Assembly (NCBI RefSeq): GCF_019443125.1
Contig: NZ_JAHYXK010000001.1
Coordinates: 385,608-449,607, forward strand
Origin: Pontibacter aydingkolensis
Lineage (GTDB): Bacteria > Bacteroidota > Bacteroidia > Cytophagales > Hymenobacteraceae
Length of the DNA: 64,000 nucleotides
Reading direction: 5' to 3'
Below the pieces are notes generated by a model that did not search any database, was not told where the DNA came from, and saw only the letters and a list, made by a program, of their open reading frames with translations. This document shows positions 7,418-15,688 of this stretch, in pieces (position 1 is the stretch's first letter; each line of letters starts with the position of its first letter). The translations under genes were made by a program, and so were the position numbers.

Positions 7418-9151
7418 TTATTTTTGACCCAGGTTATAGTTAACCGACATGTTAATGCCTATGGTATAAGGGTTGCCCTGTGGAGCCAGTGCCTTTTCCG
7501 GTTCTGCCAGCAGCGAGTTAAGGTAGCCGCGAAATTCCGGACCTGCCGTTACCGATATTACATTGGAAACTCGCTTGCCTAAACCAGCTGAAACATTGCC
7601 TGAGAACTGCACCTTTCTGAACGGAGAATCATCGCTATGTCCATAACTTACGTCTTTCACCTCGTGAGTAGAAGCCATTACTGTGGTTTCTACCAGGAAG
7701 TTGGCAGCCACGCCGCCAGCGCCATACCAGAACCAGTTTTTGCTGATGTTGCCCTCGTACTGCAACCCGACCGGCAGCGTGATGTGGCGGTAACGATAGT
7801 TCACATAGAACTCGTCGGTCTTTTTTACGCTAAGAGAATCGGTAGTAAAGTTATTGTTTAGCGACGGCAGAAAAACCGTAGTGGCTGGCATTGCTACACG
7901 CTGATCAGTGCCCGGCTTATACACAAACTGGTTAAGTATATAACTTGATTTTGTTCTGGCTGTGTTTTGCGTAAAACCTATGCCTGCGAGTAGTTTTATT
8001 TTCTTGTAAAGCTTAAACCCGGCTTTCACTTCAGCAGCATAAGAGAAAGCAGGGTCTGTGTTCGCCTCAAACTCATCCCGTGCCTGGTTCATATTATAAG
8101 ATGACTCATCTGTTTTATCTGGTCCGCCTGCCGCAAAGCTCCTGTGGTTAACCGTAGTCATCATCTGGTTTGGCATTTGGATGTTCTGGTTAAAGTATGA
8201 CGGTGCATACCCTAGCCCCAATGACCAGCGATTATCTTTGGTTGCTTCTTTTTCGTCTTTTTCAGAACCAGTTGCTGGTGTATTTAAGGCAATAGCCACT
8301 TCTTCCACTTTTTTCTGTTTAGCCAGGTAATCAGAAACAGCAGTCTGACTTAACTCTACCAGAGAGCGGGTACGCCCTGTTTCGCTGGCTATACTTTGCT
8401 CAGAAGTATAAGAAGAAGGCACAGATGTGATCGCCTGACGTGCAGTCTGGAAAAATGGCCTGCCCACATCGAACCGCGACGAAACCGAACGGCTTACTGT
8501 AGTCTCATCCTCCAGTCCAAATATACTTTCGTTGTTAATAGTAGCAGATGGTTCAGCAGCAACTGCCACAGCACTGTTTAGGCTATACTTTGTTGTGCCT
8601 GAGGCTGCACCTATACTTCCGGCGTTACGGTTGTTGGCTGTCTCCGCATTTATACTTTGTGTGGCAGCTTTACCTGAGCCGGCTATACTTGAGTAGTTTA
8701 TATTTCTGCGTGCGTGCTTATCTGTTCCCGTCAGATCTGTGCCTTCTGTTGCAGCAGCACCAGCGGCCAAATTTTTATCGTAAGTTTCATTTTCCGGTAA
8801 CTGAGCCGAAGGATTAGCAGCACCCTCCCTGACATCGGCCATTTTGTCTGTTATACTGCCTGATTCATTATCAAGCTGCATAGAAGCAATTCCGGCATCT
8901 ATGCTGTTTTCTGCCTTATAGTGATAAGTCAGCAATGCACCTGCCAGCATAAACAATACAAAACAAGCTGCCGCCAACTGGCGATACAGCACCATTCTGC
9001 CTTTGTAGTGCTTGCTTTCCTGAATTGTCAGGTCATGGTCTATGCGGGCCCACAGATCCGGAGATGGCGAAGCCTCAGCGTCGTGCATCCGACGCTGGAA
9101 CTCGTTTTCCAGGTGTCCGCGCTTATCGTTAGCTGCTGATGACATGCTCAT
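7418..9151 (-). CDS. Anti-sigma-like membrane protein with C-terminal outer-membrane barrel domain
   Basis: This 577-residue protein overlaps the upstream ECF sigma gene by 23 nt, the usual sign of translational coupling with a sigma regulator. Residues 1-50 are soluble and charged (FQRRMHDAEASPSPDLWARID). Residues about 58-76 are one hydrophobic helix. A long Ser/Ala/Thr-rich linker runs to about 290. The last 270 residues look like an outer-membrane beta-barrel of the PorT/OMP_b-brl type, with alternating aromatic strands (WSLGLGYAPSYF, FYVNYRYRHITLPVGLQYEG) and a C-terminal ITVGINMSVNYNL-like strand. The family is widespread next to ECF sigma genes in Bacteroidota. The linker DNA holds seven TATACTT heptamers. 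An anti-sigma role is inference. Confidence 0.85.
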   Translation of the reverse strand: MSMSSAANDKRGHLENEFQRRMHDAEASPSPDLWARIDHDLTIQESKHYKGRMVLYRQLAAACFVLFMLAGALLTYHYKAENSIDAGIASMQLDNESGSITDKMADVREGAANPSAQLPENETYDKNLAAGAAATEGTDLTGTDKHARRNINYSSIAGSGKAATQSINAETANNRNAGSIGAASGTTKYSLNSAVAVAAEPSATINNESIFGLEDETTVSRSVSSRFDVGRPFFQTARQAITSVPSSYTSEQSIASETGRTRSLVELSQTAVSDYLAKQKKVEEVAIALNTPATGSEKDEKEATKDNRWSLGLGYAPSYFNQNIQMPNQMMTTVNHRSFAAGGPDKTDESSYNMNQARDEFEANTDPAFSYAAEVKAGFKLYKKIKLLAGIGFTQNTARTKSSYILNQFVYKPGTDQRVAMPATTVFLPSLNNNFTTDSLSVKKTDEFYVNYRYRHITLPVGLQYEGNISKNWFWYGAGGVAANFLVETTVMASTHEVKDVSYGHSDDSPFRKVQFSGNVSAGLGKRVSNVISVTAGPEFRGYLNSLLAEPEKALAPQGNPYTIGINMSVNYNLGQK

Positions 9152-9707
9152 TGTAGTTTTTCTCCTGGCGCGTAAGTATACTTTGCAGTATAGCTCTTGC
9201 GCGTGAATATTGTGACTTAGATGTTCCTTCCGAGATGCCTAGCATCTCTCCTATTTCCTTATGGTTATAACCTTCTATGGCGTAGAGGTTAAACACCATC
9301 CGGTAACGCGGGGCAAGGCTTTGAATCATACCCATTAGTTCGTCGAGGGAGTAGCCGCTCAGGTTAACATTGTCTGATGGCAGGTTAGCTACCTCATCTG
9401 CCTCATGCGACACTGTTAGCAGTTGCTTGTTTCGCAAGTGCTTCAGCGCCGTATTCACCATAATTTTCCTGATCCAGAACTCCAGCGGGCAATCTTTCTT
9501 AAAATTCTGCAGGTTAGAGAACACTTTTACAAACGCATCCTGCATGATATCCTCCGCCTCAAAACTTGTTGGGGCATAACGCATACATACAGCCATCATC
9601 TTTTTAGAGTACAGATCATACAGGAGGCGCTGCATATCGCGCTTGCCTGCGATGCACCCTTCTATAAGCTTGTCCTCCTCGGATTTTGGTTTTGTAAAAA
9701 GATTCAA
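9129..9707 (-). CDS. ECF RNA polymerase sigma factor
   Basis: A 192-residue sigma-70 family protein with only regions 2 and 4, so it is an extracytoplasmic function type. Region 2 covers about residues 20-90 (YDLYSKKMMAVCMRYAP, EDIMQDAFVKVF, EFWIRKIMVNTA). Region 4 covers about 130-180 and contains a helix-turn-helix (YNHKEIGEMLGISEGTSKSQ). Its start is 29 nt past a promoter like those of two downstream lipoprotein genes, which suggests autoregulation. The stop lies inside the beta-barrel gene that follows. The inducing signal is unknown, but the envelope-directed targets suggest outer-membrane or surface stress. Confidence 0.95.
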   Translation of the reverse strand: MNLFTKPKSEEDKLIEGCIAGKRDMQRLLYDLYSKKMMAVCMRYAPTSFEAEDIMQDAFVKVFSNLQNFKKDCPLEFWIRKIMVNTALKHLRNKQLLTVSHEADEVANLPSDNVNLSGYSLDELMGMIQSLAPRYRMVFNLYAIEGYNHKEIGEMLGISEGTSKSQYSRARAILQSILTRQEKNYNEHVISS

Positions 9708-9735
9708 GCGCTGACTGTTTATGCCCTACCTGTCC

Positions 9736-9767
9736 TTATGATTCTAATTTGAAACAAAGGGTTGCAA
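9736..9767 (-). promoter_or_regulatory. Autoregulatory ECF sigma promoter
   Basis: TTGCAACC (9767-9760, minus strand) and TCATAA (9741-9736) are 18 nt apart, and the start of the sigma gene is 29 nt beyond the -10 half. The identical -35 octamer and spacing recur before two lipoprotein genes of the same cluster. Confidence 0.7.
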
Positions 9768-10039
9768 GGCTAAAAAAATAATTTTAAGGGATGCTGGCTA
9801 ACTACCTGCCCATCACAATATTGGTCGCAAATATATTATAATTTCATGATAGATTTTATCTAAATTGATACCAATTCAAAAAAAACAACAGTAGACATTA
9901 ACTTAATCAGAGGCTTACAACTATACTATTACCCAAGCATTGCAGGCGCAAAACTTATCGAAAAAGTATATTAGACGAAGTAATACCAAAAAGCCGCCTG
10001 TAGAACTATAACAAAGATTAGACTGTAGCAATAAAAAAA
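9768..10039. other. Intergenic region, no gene seen
   Basis: AT-rich DNA between the sigma-factor promoter and the terminator of the DUF1232 gene. It contains an AAGTATA copy at 9964-9970. No open frame of note and no RNA fold was recognised. Confidence 0.5.
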
Positions 10040-10062
10040 GAGCCTCCTGCAACTGGAGGCTC
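10040..10062 (-). terminator. Rho-independent terminator of the DUF1232 gene
   Basis: GAGCCTCC (10040-10047) pairs with GGAGGCTC (10055-10062) around a 7-nt loop. On the minus strand a run of T residues follows (10033-10039). Confidence 0.88.
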
Positions 10063-10097
10063 CTAATAGTATAGTTTATTTTAAGGTGAGTGTTTTT

Positions 10098-10505
10098 CTA
10101 AAATAAGCTAAGCGTTGTAAATTTATACAAGAGCACCAGCACAATGGCCAAAGCCAGTATCCAGGCATAGCCAATAATACGATACGCTGCCGCAGCCATA
10201 CTTGCCGAAGCTCCGTTAAGCTCTTCGAAAGCCTGCAACTTTGCCTGCCCAACTATATTTTTAGAGAGTAAGTGGTATGAGAAATGGAAACCAAGCGCCA
10301 CCACCACTACATCATCAAGGAAGCCGAATACAGCAACAAGATCGGGAACCAAATCTATAGGACTAATGGCGTACCCAATGGCAAAGGCTACCAACGTGCG
10401 TACATACCACTTTACACGGTTGTCGCGGTAAGACAAGTATAGCGCATAGATCTCCGTGTTAAGTGTATGCGCTTTCTGCTTAAGGGTGTGTAGCTGTGTT
10501 ATCAT
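10098..10505 (-). CDS. DUF1232 (YkvA-like) membrane protein
   Basis: A 135-residue protein whose middle carries the DUF1232 signature: AIGYAISPIDLVPDLV followed by FGFLDDVVVVALGF. The family is widespread, has one or two membrane helices and no established biochemical role. A further hydrophobic helix (YAWILALAIVLVLLY) closes the protein. It follows aroE on the same strand after a 98-nt gap, with a strong terminator beyond its stop, so it may be the last gene of the DUF368-aroE transcript. Confidence 0.88.
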   Translation of the reverse strand: MITQLHTLKQKAHTLNTEIYALYLSYRDNRVKWYVRTLVAFAIGYAISPIDLVPDLVAVFGFLDDVVVVALGFHFSYHLLSKNIVGQAKLQAFEELNGASASMAAAAYRIIGYAWILALAIVLVLLYKFTTLSLF

Positions 10506-10603
10506 AGGGGTAGCGGGTTTTGAGTCTTGTACGGAGAACCGCCCCTAAAAAGTTGCACTAAATCAGCGCACTTTGCTACATTTTTTTATTTCTACGCCCA
10601 GTG

Positions 10604-11338
10604 TTACGAATTCCAGATTTCCCATGCTGCCTCCGCCTGACCGTGCAGCATGCCGATTCCGTTCATTATTTTGGCACCCGCAGCCTCACAACGCTCTAAA
10701 AACAAAGTTTTTTCCGGATTGTACACAATATCGTACGCGTAATGTTCTGGCGTAATGCCATTATAGGGCAAAGCCGGAAACGTATCGGTATTGGGTGCCA
10801 TGCCTAGTGGTGTGGTATTTACAATAAGGTTGTATTCCTGCATCAGGTCTGTTGTAAGCTGTTCGTAACTAAGCTCACCTTGCATTGGTGTCCTGGAGAC
10901 TGAAGTATAAAGTATGCCCAGATCTGAAAGTGCAGTACACACAGCTTTAGATGCTCCGCCTGTACCCAGCACAAGTGCTTTTTTATACTTCTCTTTAGGG
11001 TAAAACGCCTCCAGTGTATTTTTGAATCCGATATAATCTGTATTGTAGCCTTTGGTGTGGCCATTGGTAATCTTGATCGTGTTTACGGCACCAATCCTGG
11101 CAGCGGCATCATCCAGCTCATCAAGCAAGGGAATAACTTCCTGTTTATAGGGTATGGTCACGTTCAGACCAACGAGTTCAGGCTCCTGCTGCAGTAGCTT
11201 CTCCAACTCGTTTACCTGCTCTAACTCATACAGCTCGTGCTGCGCATCGGTTATACTTTCGCGCTCAAATTTGGCTGTAAAGTATCTTTTAGAGAACGAG
11301 TGCCCCAGCTTTTTCCCGATCAGCCCAAACTTGCGCAT
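10604..11338 (-). CDS. aroE: Shikimate dehydrogenase
   Basis: The 244-residue product reduces 3-dehydroshikimate to shikimate with NADPH in aromatic amino-acid synthesis. The N-terminal substrate domain has the paired serines of LGHSFSK (Ser14, Ser16) and the catalytic Lys65 in NVTIPYKQEV. The Rossmann segment GTGGASKAV binds the cofactor. The C-terminal GIGMLHGQAEAAWEIW helix is typical. At 244 residues it is slightly shorter than E. coli AroE (272), as is common in Bacteroidota. It begins 45 nt after the DUF368 stop. Confidence 0.96.
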   Translation of the reverse strand: MRKFGLIGKKLGHSFSKRYFTAKFERESITDAQHELYELEQVNELEKLLQQEPELVGLNVTIPYKQEVIPLLDELDDAAARIGAVNTIKITNGHTKGYNTDYIGFKNTLEAFYPKEKYKKALVLGTGGASKAVCTALSDLGILYTSVSRTPMQGELSYEQLTTDLMQEYNLIVNTTPLGMAPNTDTFPALPYNGITPEHYAYDIVYNPEKTLFLERCEAAGAKIMNGIGMLHGQAEAAWEIWNS

Positions 11339-11383
11339 AGTTTATACTTTAAATTAACACTTGATTAATAACCTTTTTAACAG

Positions 11384-12355
11384 TTATACTTTTGGAGTCT
11401 CGTCGTTAGTAAACTTATCTATCAGGTAAACCAGGAAGAAACCAAATAAGGCCAGCGCAATGCCGTATACCAGATAAGATTCACGTCCCACTACGGATTC
11501 GTAAACACCCGGCAGTACGTTTTCCTGTACCAGTGGCTTTACCTCGCCGTGGCGGTCAGTATAGGTTTCAAGGGTTTGCTTCCAGGGCCATACTTTATTT
11601 AGCGAACCCACCATAAAGCCTGTCAGCAAAGCCACTGTTACATTGTGGTAGTGCTTCAGCATCCAGTTTAGCACATGCGAGAAAGAAAGTATACCTGTAA
11701 TACAACCTAAGCCAAATACAAGTATGATATCGGCCTTAAGGTCTTTAACTGCATTAAGTATAAATTCATACTTGGCCAGCAGCACCAGCAGGAAACTGCC
11801 AGATATGCCGGGCAGAATCATGGCGCAGATGGCAATAGCTCCTGAAACAAATATAAACCAATAGCTTTCTGGTGTCTGTGTAGGCGTTGCCACTGTAATA
11901 TAGTATGCCAGTGCCGTACCTATAAGCCCGGCAAGTATAACTCCCAGGGTCCAGCGGCTGATCTTTTTACCAACTACTACTGCCGAAGCTACAATCAGCC
12001 CGAAAAAGAAAGACCAAAGCAACTCCGGGTAATCATTGAGCAGGAACAGCACCAGGCGGGCCAGCAAAGCAATGGAAAAAAGTATACCCGAAATCAGCAC
12101 CACCAGGAAGTTGCCATTGATGTGTTTCCAGAGATCGAGCAGCTTAAATTTAAACAGCAGTTTTACAGCCTCACCGTTCACTGAGCGGATTGAATTGAGC
12201 AGTTCTTCGTAAATACCGGTAATAAAGGCTATAGTACCACCCGATACACCTGGCACCACATCGGCGGCCCCCATGGCCACACCTTTCGAGAAAAGTAAGA
12301 GATACTCTTTCAGTGATCTCCTTTTTCTGGTTTGTCTTGAAGCTGTACTTGGCAT
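11384..12355 (-). CDS. DUF368 polyprenyl-phosphate transporter
   Basis: This 323-residue integral membrane protein has the DUF368 hallmark GAADVVPGVSGGTIAFITGIYE near residue 32 and a second GISGSF re-entrant motif near residue 185, with about eight membrane helices. DUF368 proteins (PopT) have been shown to recycle undecaprenyl phosphate from the outer to the inner leaflet, so this one probably supplies the lipid carrier for peptidoglycan and surface glycans. The start ATG gives a basic N-terminus (RQTRKRRSLKEY). A TATACTT heptamer overlaps its stop (11385-11391). Confidence 0.88.
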   Translation of the reverse strand: MPSTASRQTRKRRSLKEYLLLFSKGVAMGAADVVPGVSGGTIAFITGIYEELLNSIRSVNGEAVKLLFKFKLLDLWKHINGNFLVVLISGILFSIALLARLVLFLLNDYPELLWSFFFGLIVASAVVVGKKISRWTLGVILAGLIGTALAYYITVATPTQTPESYWFIFVSGAIAICAMILPGISGSFLLVLLAKYEFILNAVKDLKADIILVFGLGCITGILSFSHVLNWMLKHYHNVTVALLTGFMVGSLNKVWPWKQTLETYTDRHGEVKPLVQENVLPGVYESVVGRESYLVYGIALALFGFFLVYLIDKFTNDETPKV

Positions 12356-12369
12356 AAGAATAATTTAAA

Positions 12370-12403
12370 AAAATTGCCCGCTCGGGCATACCGACGGGCA
12401 ATT
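12370..12403 (-). terminator. Rho-independent terminator of the comA-like gene
   Basis: AAATTGCCCG (12370-12379) pairs with CGGGCAATTT (12394-12403). An A-run on the plus strand just before it gives the U-tract for minus-strand transcripts, here the gene ending at 12432. Confidence 0.8.
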
Positions 12404-12431
12404 TATACTTTTGATTTTATACTTTAATCTG

Positions 12432-13205
12432 TTAGCAAGGTTTTTCCAGATCCAAGAAGTGCGAGAAAGTATCGCCACGCAATCCCAGACGGATAGTCTC
12501 CAGCGGAATTACCTCATTTGGCGCAATATTACCCAGGTTTACATTTGTGCCGAGCAACTTGATAAACCAAACCTGCTGTGCCTTCTGCGGTGCCTCCCAA
12601 AGAATCTTCTCAAAAGGTATCTGTGTCAGAATCTCCTCTACAAGGCCGCTGCGCACCTCACCGGTAGAACGGAACAAACCAACATTACCACCTTCACGGG
12701 CCTCGCCGATAACTTTCCAGGCACCGGCATCCAGTTCTGCCTGCATCAGCTTAATCCACATGTAAGGCGGAATGATCTTTTCCGCATCCTTAGAGCCTAC
12801 CTCTGACAAAACAGTTACCTGCTCTGTAAGCTGCTGTATGTACTCGCACTTTACATCATGCGGCATATCCAGCGAGCCATCCGACACCTCGGCAAAGGTC
12901 ATGTTATACTTGTCCAGCACACGACGGTAATCATCAAACTGGTTTCTAACGATAAACGCCTCGAACAATGTACCGCCAAAGTATGTAGGAATGCCCGCTG
13001 CCTTGTATGCATCCAGCTTGCGCTGCAGATTGGGAGTAACATAAGAGGTGGCCCATCCGAGTTTTACAATGTCCACGTATTCTCCGGCTACTTCTAAAAA
13101 GTCCTCTACCTCTCGAATACTAAGGCCTTTGTCCATGGCCATGGTAAAGCCACGATCACGAGGTTTAGCCTCGCGCTCAGGGATGCTAGTCAGCGTATAG
13201 TTCAT
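12432..13205 (-). CDS. ComA-like phosphosulfolactate synthase
   Basis: The 257-residue protein belongs to the ComA family (PF02679), TIM barrels that add sulfite to phosphoenolpyruvate to make (2R)-phospho-3-sulfolactate. Visible motifs are an N-terminal KPRDRGFTMAMDKG, then VDIVKLGWATSYV, PTYFGGTLFEAF, FAEVSDGSLDMP, ARKVIGEAREGG-like and WEAPQKAQQVWFI. In methanogens this starts coenzyme M synthesis. A Bacteroidota cell has no known need for that, and the likely outlet is sulfolactate or cysteate for sulfonolipids, which many Cytophagales make. It starts 6 nt after the TPR gene stop, so they are cotranscribed. Confidence 0.88.
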   Translation of the reverse strand: MNYTLTSIPEREAKPRDRGFTMAMDKGLSIREVEDFLEVAGEYVDIVKLGWATSYVTPNLQRKLDAYKAAGIPTYFGGTLFEAFIVRNQFDDYRRVLDKYNMTFAEVSDGSLDMPHDVKCEYIQQLTEQVTVLSEVGSKDAEKIIPPYMWIKLMQAELDAGAWKVIGEAREGGNVGLFRSTGEVRSGLVEEILTQIPFEKILWEAPQKAQQVWFIKLLGTNVNLGNIAPNEVIPLETIRLGLRGDTFSHFLDLEKPC

Positions 13206-13211
13206 CTAGTT

Positions 13212-14621
13212 TTATTTGCGATATTGATCAATCAGTCTTGATAAAGCGCGCTGAGACTCGAGTTCAGGAAAGAACTCAAACAACAGCTTATGTTTATCGA
13301 AGTCCAAAATTAACGCATTTTCCAGATAATTATAAGCTTCGCGGTATTTTCCTGCTGAAAGCATATATGCGCAGGCTCTGTAATACAGCTCTGCTTCGTC
13401 TGGCTGCAGTTCAATCGCATTTAAAATTATCTCGATGGCATCATCAAAGTTGCCCTGCTCGAAAAGTATGATAGACCAGTTAAGGTAAATGTTCTTGTCT
13501 TCCGGCTGAATTTCGGCTGCACGCGCATAACTCTCCAGCGCCGACACTACATTGCCTACGTTGTACTCGGCAGCAGCCAGGGCAACCCAATAGTCTGCGC
13601 TGTCGTCGTAAAGCTCAACTGCTTTTTTAAAGAAGTGCACTGCCTCATACCATTTTTCCTGTGCATCTAAAATTACCCCGATTCCAAACCAGGCCTCATC
13701 CATTTCCGGATCCAGGTCCACAGATTTCTGGTAATAACGCCGCGACAAGTCCCACTGGCTTAGCTTTTCGTAGCACTCTCCTATGTTGCAGTATACTTCA
13801 GCAGAAGGTGTGCCGTGCTCCAGCATAGCGTTAAACCCTTCTATTGCTTTGGTATACTCGCCTAAAAACACATAGGCGTTAGCCATGTTATTATAGGCGG
13901 TAATAAAGTCAGGCTTGATGATAGTCGAGTAGTCGTAAGCGGCAATGGCTTTATCATAAGAGCCCAGTTTGTTGTACACGTTGCCTATGTTAAACCACGC
14001 TACATAAGAGTAGGGGTCGTTATCTACAAATTCCTGGAAAAAAGGAAGGTGTTCACGTATGGTGCTTGTCAGCTCCATGCAGTAGATAATTTCCTGCATA
14101 GCCGCTTCATTTTCAATGTTCAGGGCGATGCACTTCTTATAGTACTTGATAGCAGAGTTAAATTTACCCCAGGTTTGGTAAGCCAACCCAATGTTAAAGT
14201 AGATGTCGTCCCTATCCTCAGAGTATGCCAGCGCCTTTTTAAAATAATCAATGGCATCGCGAAACTCACCGCGCTGGGTATAAATAATACCGCGGGTAAG
14301 CTGCACATCGGCACTCTCCGGCTCTACTTCTGCCACCTGGTTAATAACTACAAGCGCCTCTTCAAAATTACCAGCCATAGCTAGCAACTGCGCCTTGTCA
14401 ATCAGCAAGCCTGACGAAAAAGGGTATTGTACCAGCGCAGCATCGCAGGCTAATAATGCTTTCTTATATTCAAAATTCGCAGTATAGTAATCTATAATTG
14501 ACTCAAAATCAGTTAAATCAAAGAATATAGTCTCTTTGCTGCCGAGCATCTGCTCGAAACGGTTTATCAGTTCCAGCTCCTCGCTGTGTTCTTCAAAGTT
14601 ATCTTTCATCTCAAAATCCAA
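13212..14621 (-). CDS. Large tetratricopeptide-repeat protein
   Basis: This 469-residue, acidic protein is built almost wholly of tetratricopeptide repeats. Recurring units such as DIYFNIGLAYQTWGKFNSAI, VAWFNIGNVYNKLGSYDKAI and AYNNMANAYVFLGEYTKAI show the classic W/L-G-Y-A-F-A-P pattern. No signal peptide is present, so it is cytoplasmic and probably a protein-interaction scaffold. It lies between the SDR gene (59 nt) and the ComA gene (6 nt). This order is common in Bacteroidota, but the partner protein is unknown. Confidence 0.88.
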   Translation of the reverse strand: MDFEMKDNFEEHSEELELINRFEQMLGSKETIFFDLTDFESIIDYYTANFEYKKALLACDAALVQYPFSSGLLIDKAQLLAMAGNFEEALVVINQVAEVEPESADVQLTRGIIYTQRGEFRDAIDYFKKALAYSEDRDDIYFNIGLAYQTWGKFNSAIKYYKKCIALNIENEAAMQEIIYCMELTSTIREHLPFFQEFVDNDPYSYVAWFNIGNVYNKLGSYDKAIAAYDYSTIIKPDFITAYNNMANAYVFLGEYTKAIEGFNAMLEHGTPSAEVYCNIGECYEKLSQWDLSRRYYQKSVDLDPEMDEAWFGIGVILDAQEKWYEAVHFFKKAVELYDDSADYWVALAAAEYNVGNVVSALESYARAAEIQPEDKNIYLNWSIILFEQGNFDDAIEIILNAIELQPDEAELYYRACAYMLSAGKYREAYNYLENALILDFDKHKLLFEFFPELESQRALSRLIDQYRK

Positions 14622-14680
14622 CGGGCTGCAAGGGGTACAGCCTTTGTCTTATTACATTTTAACACTATAAATAGTTTAGT

Positions 14681-15661
14681 TCACCCGCCTTTTTGCGCCG
14701 TGTTCTTTAACTCCCGGCACACCCACTCTACACTATCATAAACAGGCCTGAAACCTATACCAGTGGCTTTAAGCACTTTATCATTGCTAAAGAAATGCTG
14801 CTTACCTGTAATGCGGGCCGTCTCTTTTGTGATCAGGGGCCTGCCTCCTGTAAACATGGTGCGCACACGCTCTGCACGCCACACCACTTCTGCCAACCCA
14901 CGGGGCACTTTGATACCCGGCGCCTTTTTCCCGAAGCATTTAGCCACCGCCGTAAAAAAATCCTTATAGCTCAGTTGTTCTGCATTTAAAATAAACCTTT
15001 CCCCTGAAATATCTGAGAACATTAACTGTAGCATAGCCTCTGCCACATCCCGTACATCTACAAAATTAGCGCCACCTTCGGTATAAAAAGGTTTTTCGTT
15101 GTAAACGTACTTAAACAACTGTGTGCTGCTGCGGTGCCAGTCGGCGGGGCCAAGTATAACAGATGGGTTTACAATTACGGCCTTAAGCCCTTCTGATATG
15201 CCACGCCATACTTCCAACTCTCCAAAATACTTGGAACTGGCATAAGCAGAGTGTTCTTCGGCCACATCAAACTTATCTTTTTCGGTAAGTATGGCTACTC
15301 CTTTTGGCCTGCCTATGGCTGCAATGGAGCTTACATGGCAGAGCTTCACATTGCCCTGCTCCAGGCAGGCATTAACCACGTTTACAGTCCCTTCAATGTT
15401 TACCTGCTTCAGTAAGTCCTTATCCTGCGGCGCATACGATACTAAACCGGCACAATGAAAAACATACGACACACCCTGCAAGGCTTCTCGCAGAAAAAGC
15501 GGGTCCAGAATATCTCCCTCCAACCATTGCACCCGCTCTTTACCTGACACCGGCGGAATGTGGTTACGGTAACTGGCTTTAATAGCATAGCCTCTATCCA
15601 GTAATGCAGGAATTAGAAAACTGCCAATAAGGCCGCTGCCGCCTGTTACAAATACCGTCAT
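14681..15661 (-). CDS. NAD(P)-dependent extended SDR / epimerase-like protein
   Basis: A 326-residue Rossmann-fold protein of the extended short-chain dehydrogenase type. It has the N-terminal dinucleotide motif TGGSGLIG (residues about 6-13), an acidic residue in LEGDILD, the HVSSIAAIG segment, and the catalytic YASSK (Tyr-x-x-x-Lys). It resembles dihydroflavonol-4-reductase and cell-envelope sugar epimerases. The real substrate is unknown. The PHP phosphatase gene ends 27 nt upstream, consistent with one operon. Confidence 0.88.
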   Translation of the reverse strand: MTVFVTGGSGLIGSFLIPALLDRGYAIKASYRNHIPPVSGKERVQWLEGDILDPLFLREALQGVSYVFHCAGLVSYAPQDKDLLKQVNIEGTVNVVNACLEQGNVKLCHVSSIAAIGRPKGVAILTEKDKFDVAEEHSAYASSKYFGELEVWRGISEGLKAVIVNPSVILGPADWHRSSTQLFKYVYNEKPFYTEGGANFVDVRDVAEAMLQLMFSDISGERFILNAEQLSYKDFFTAVAKCFGKKAPGIKVPRGLAEVVWRAERVRTMFTGGRPLITKETARITGKQHFFSNDKVLKATGIGFRPVYDSVEWVCRELKNTAQKGG

Positions 15662-15688
15662 GTATTAAAAGTTTGAGTGAAGGGAATT

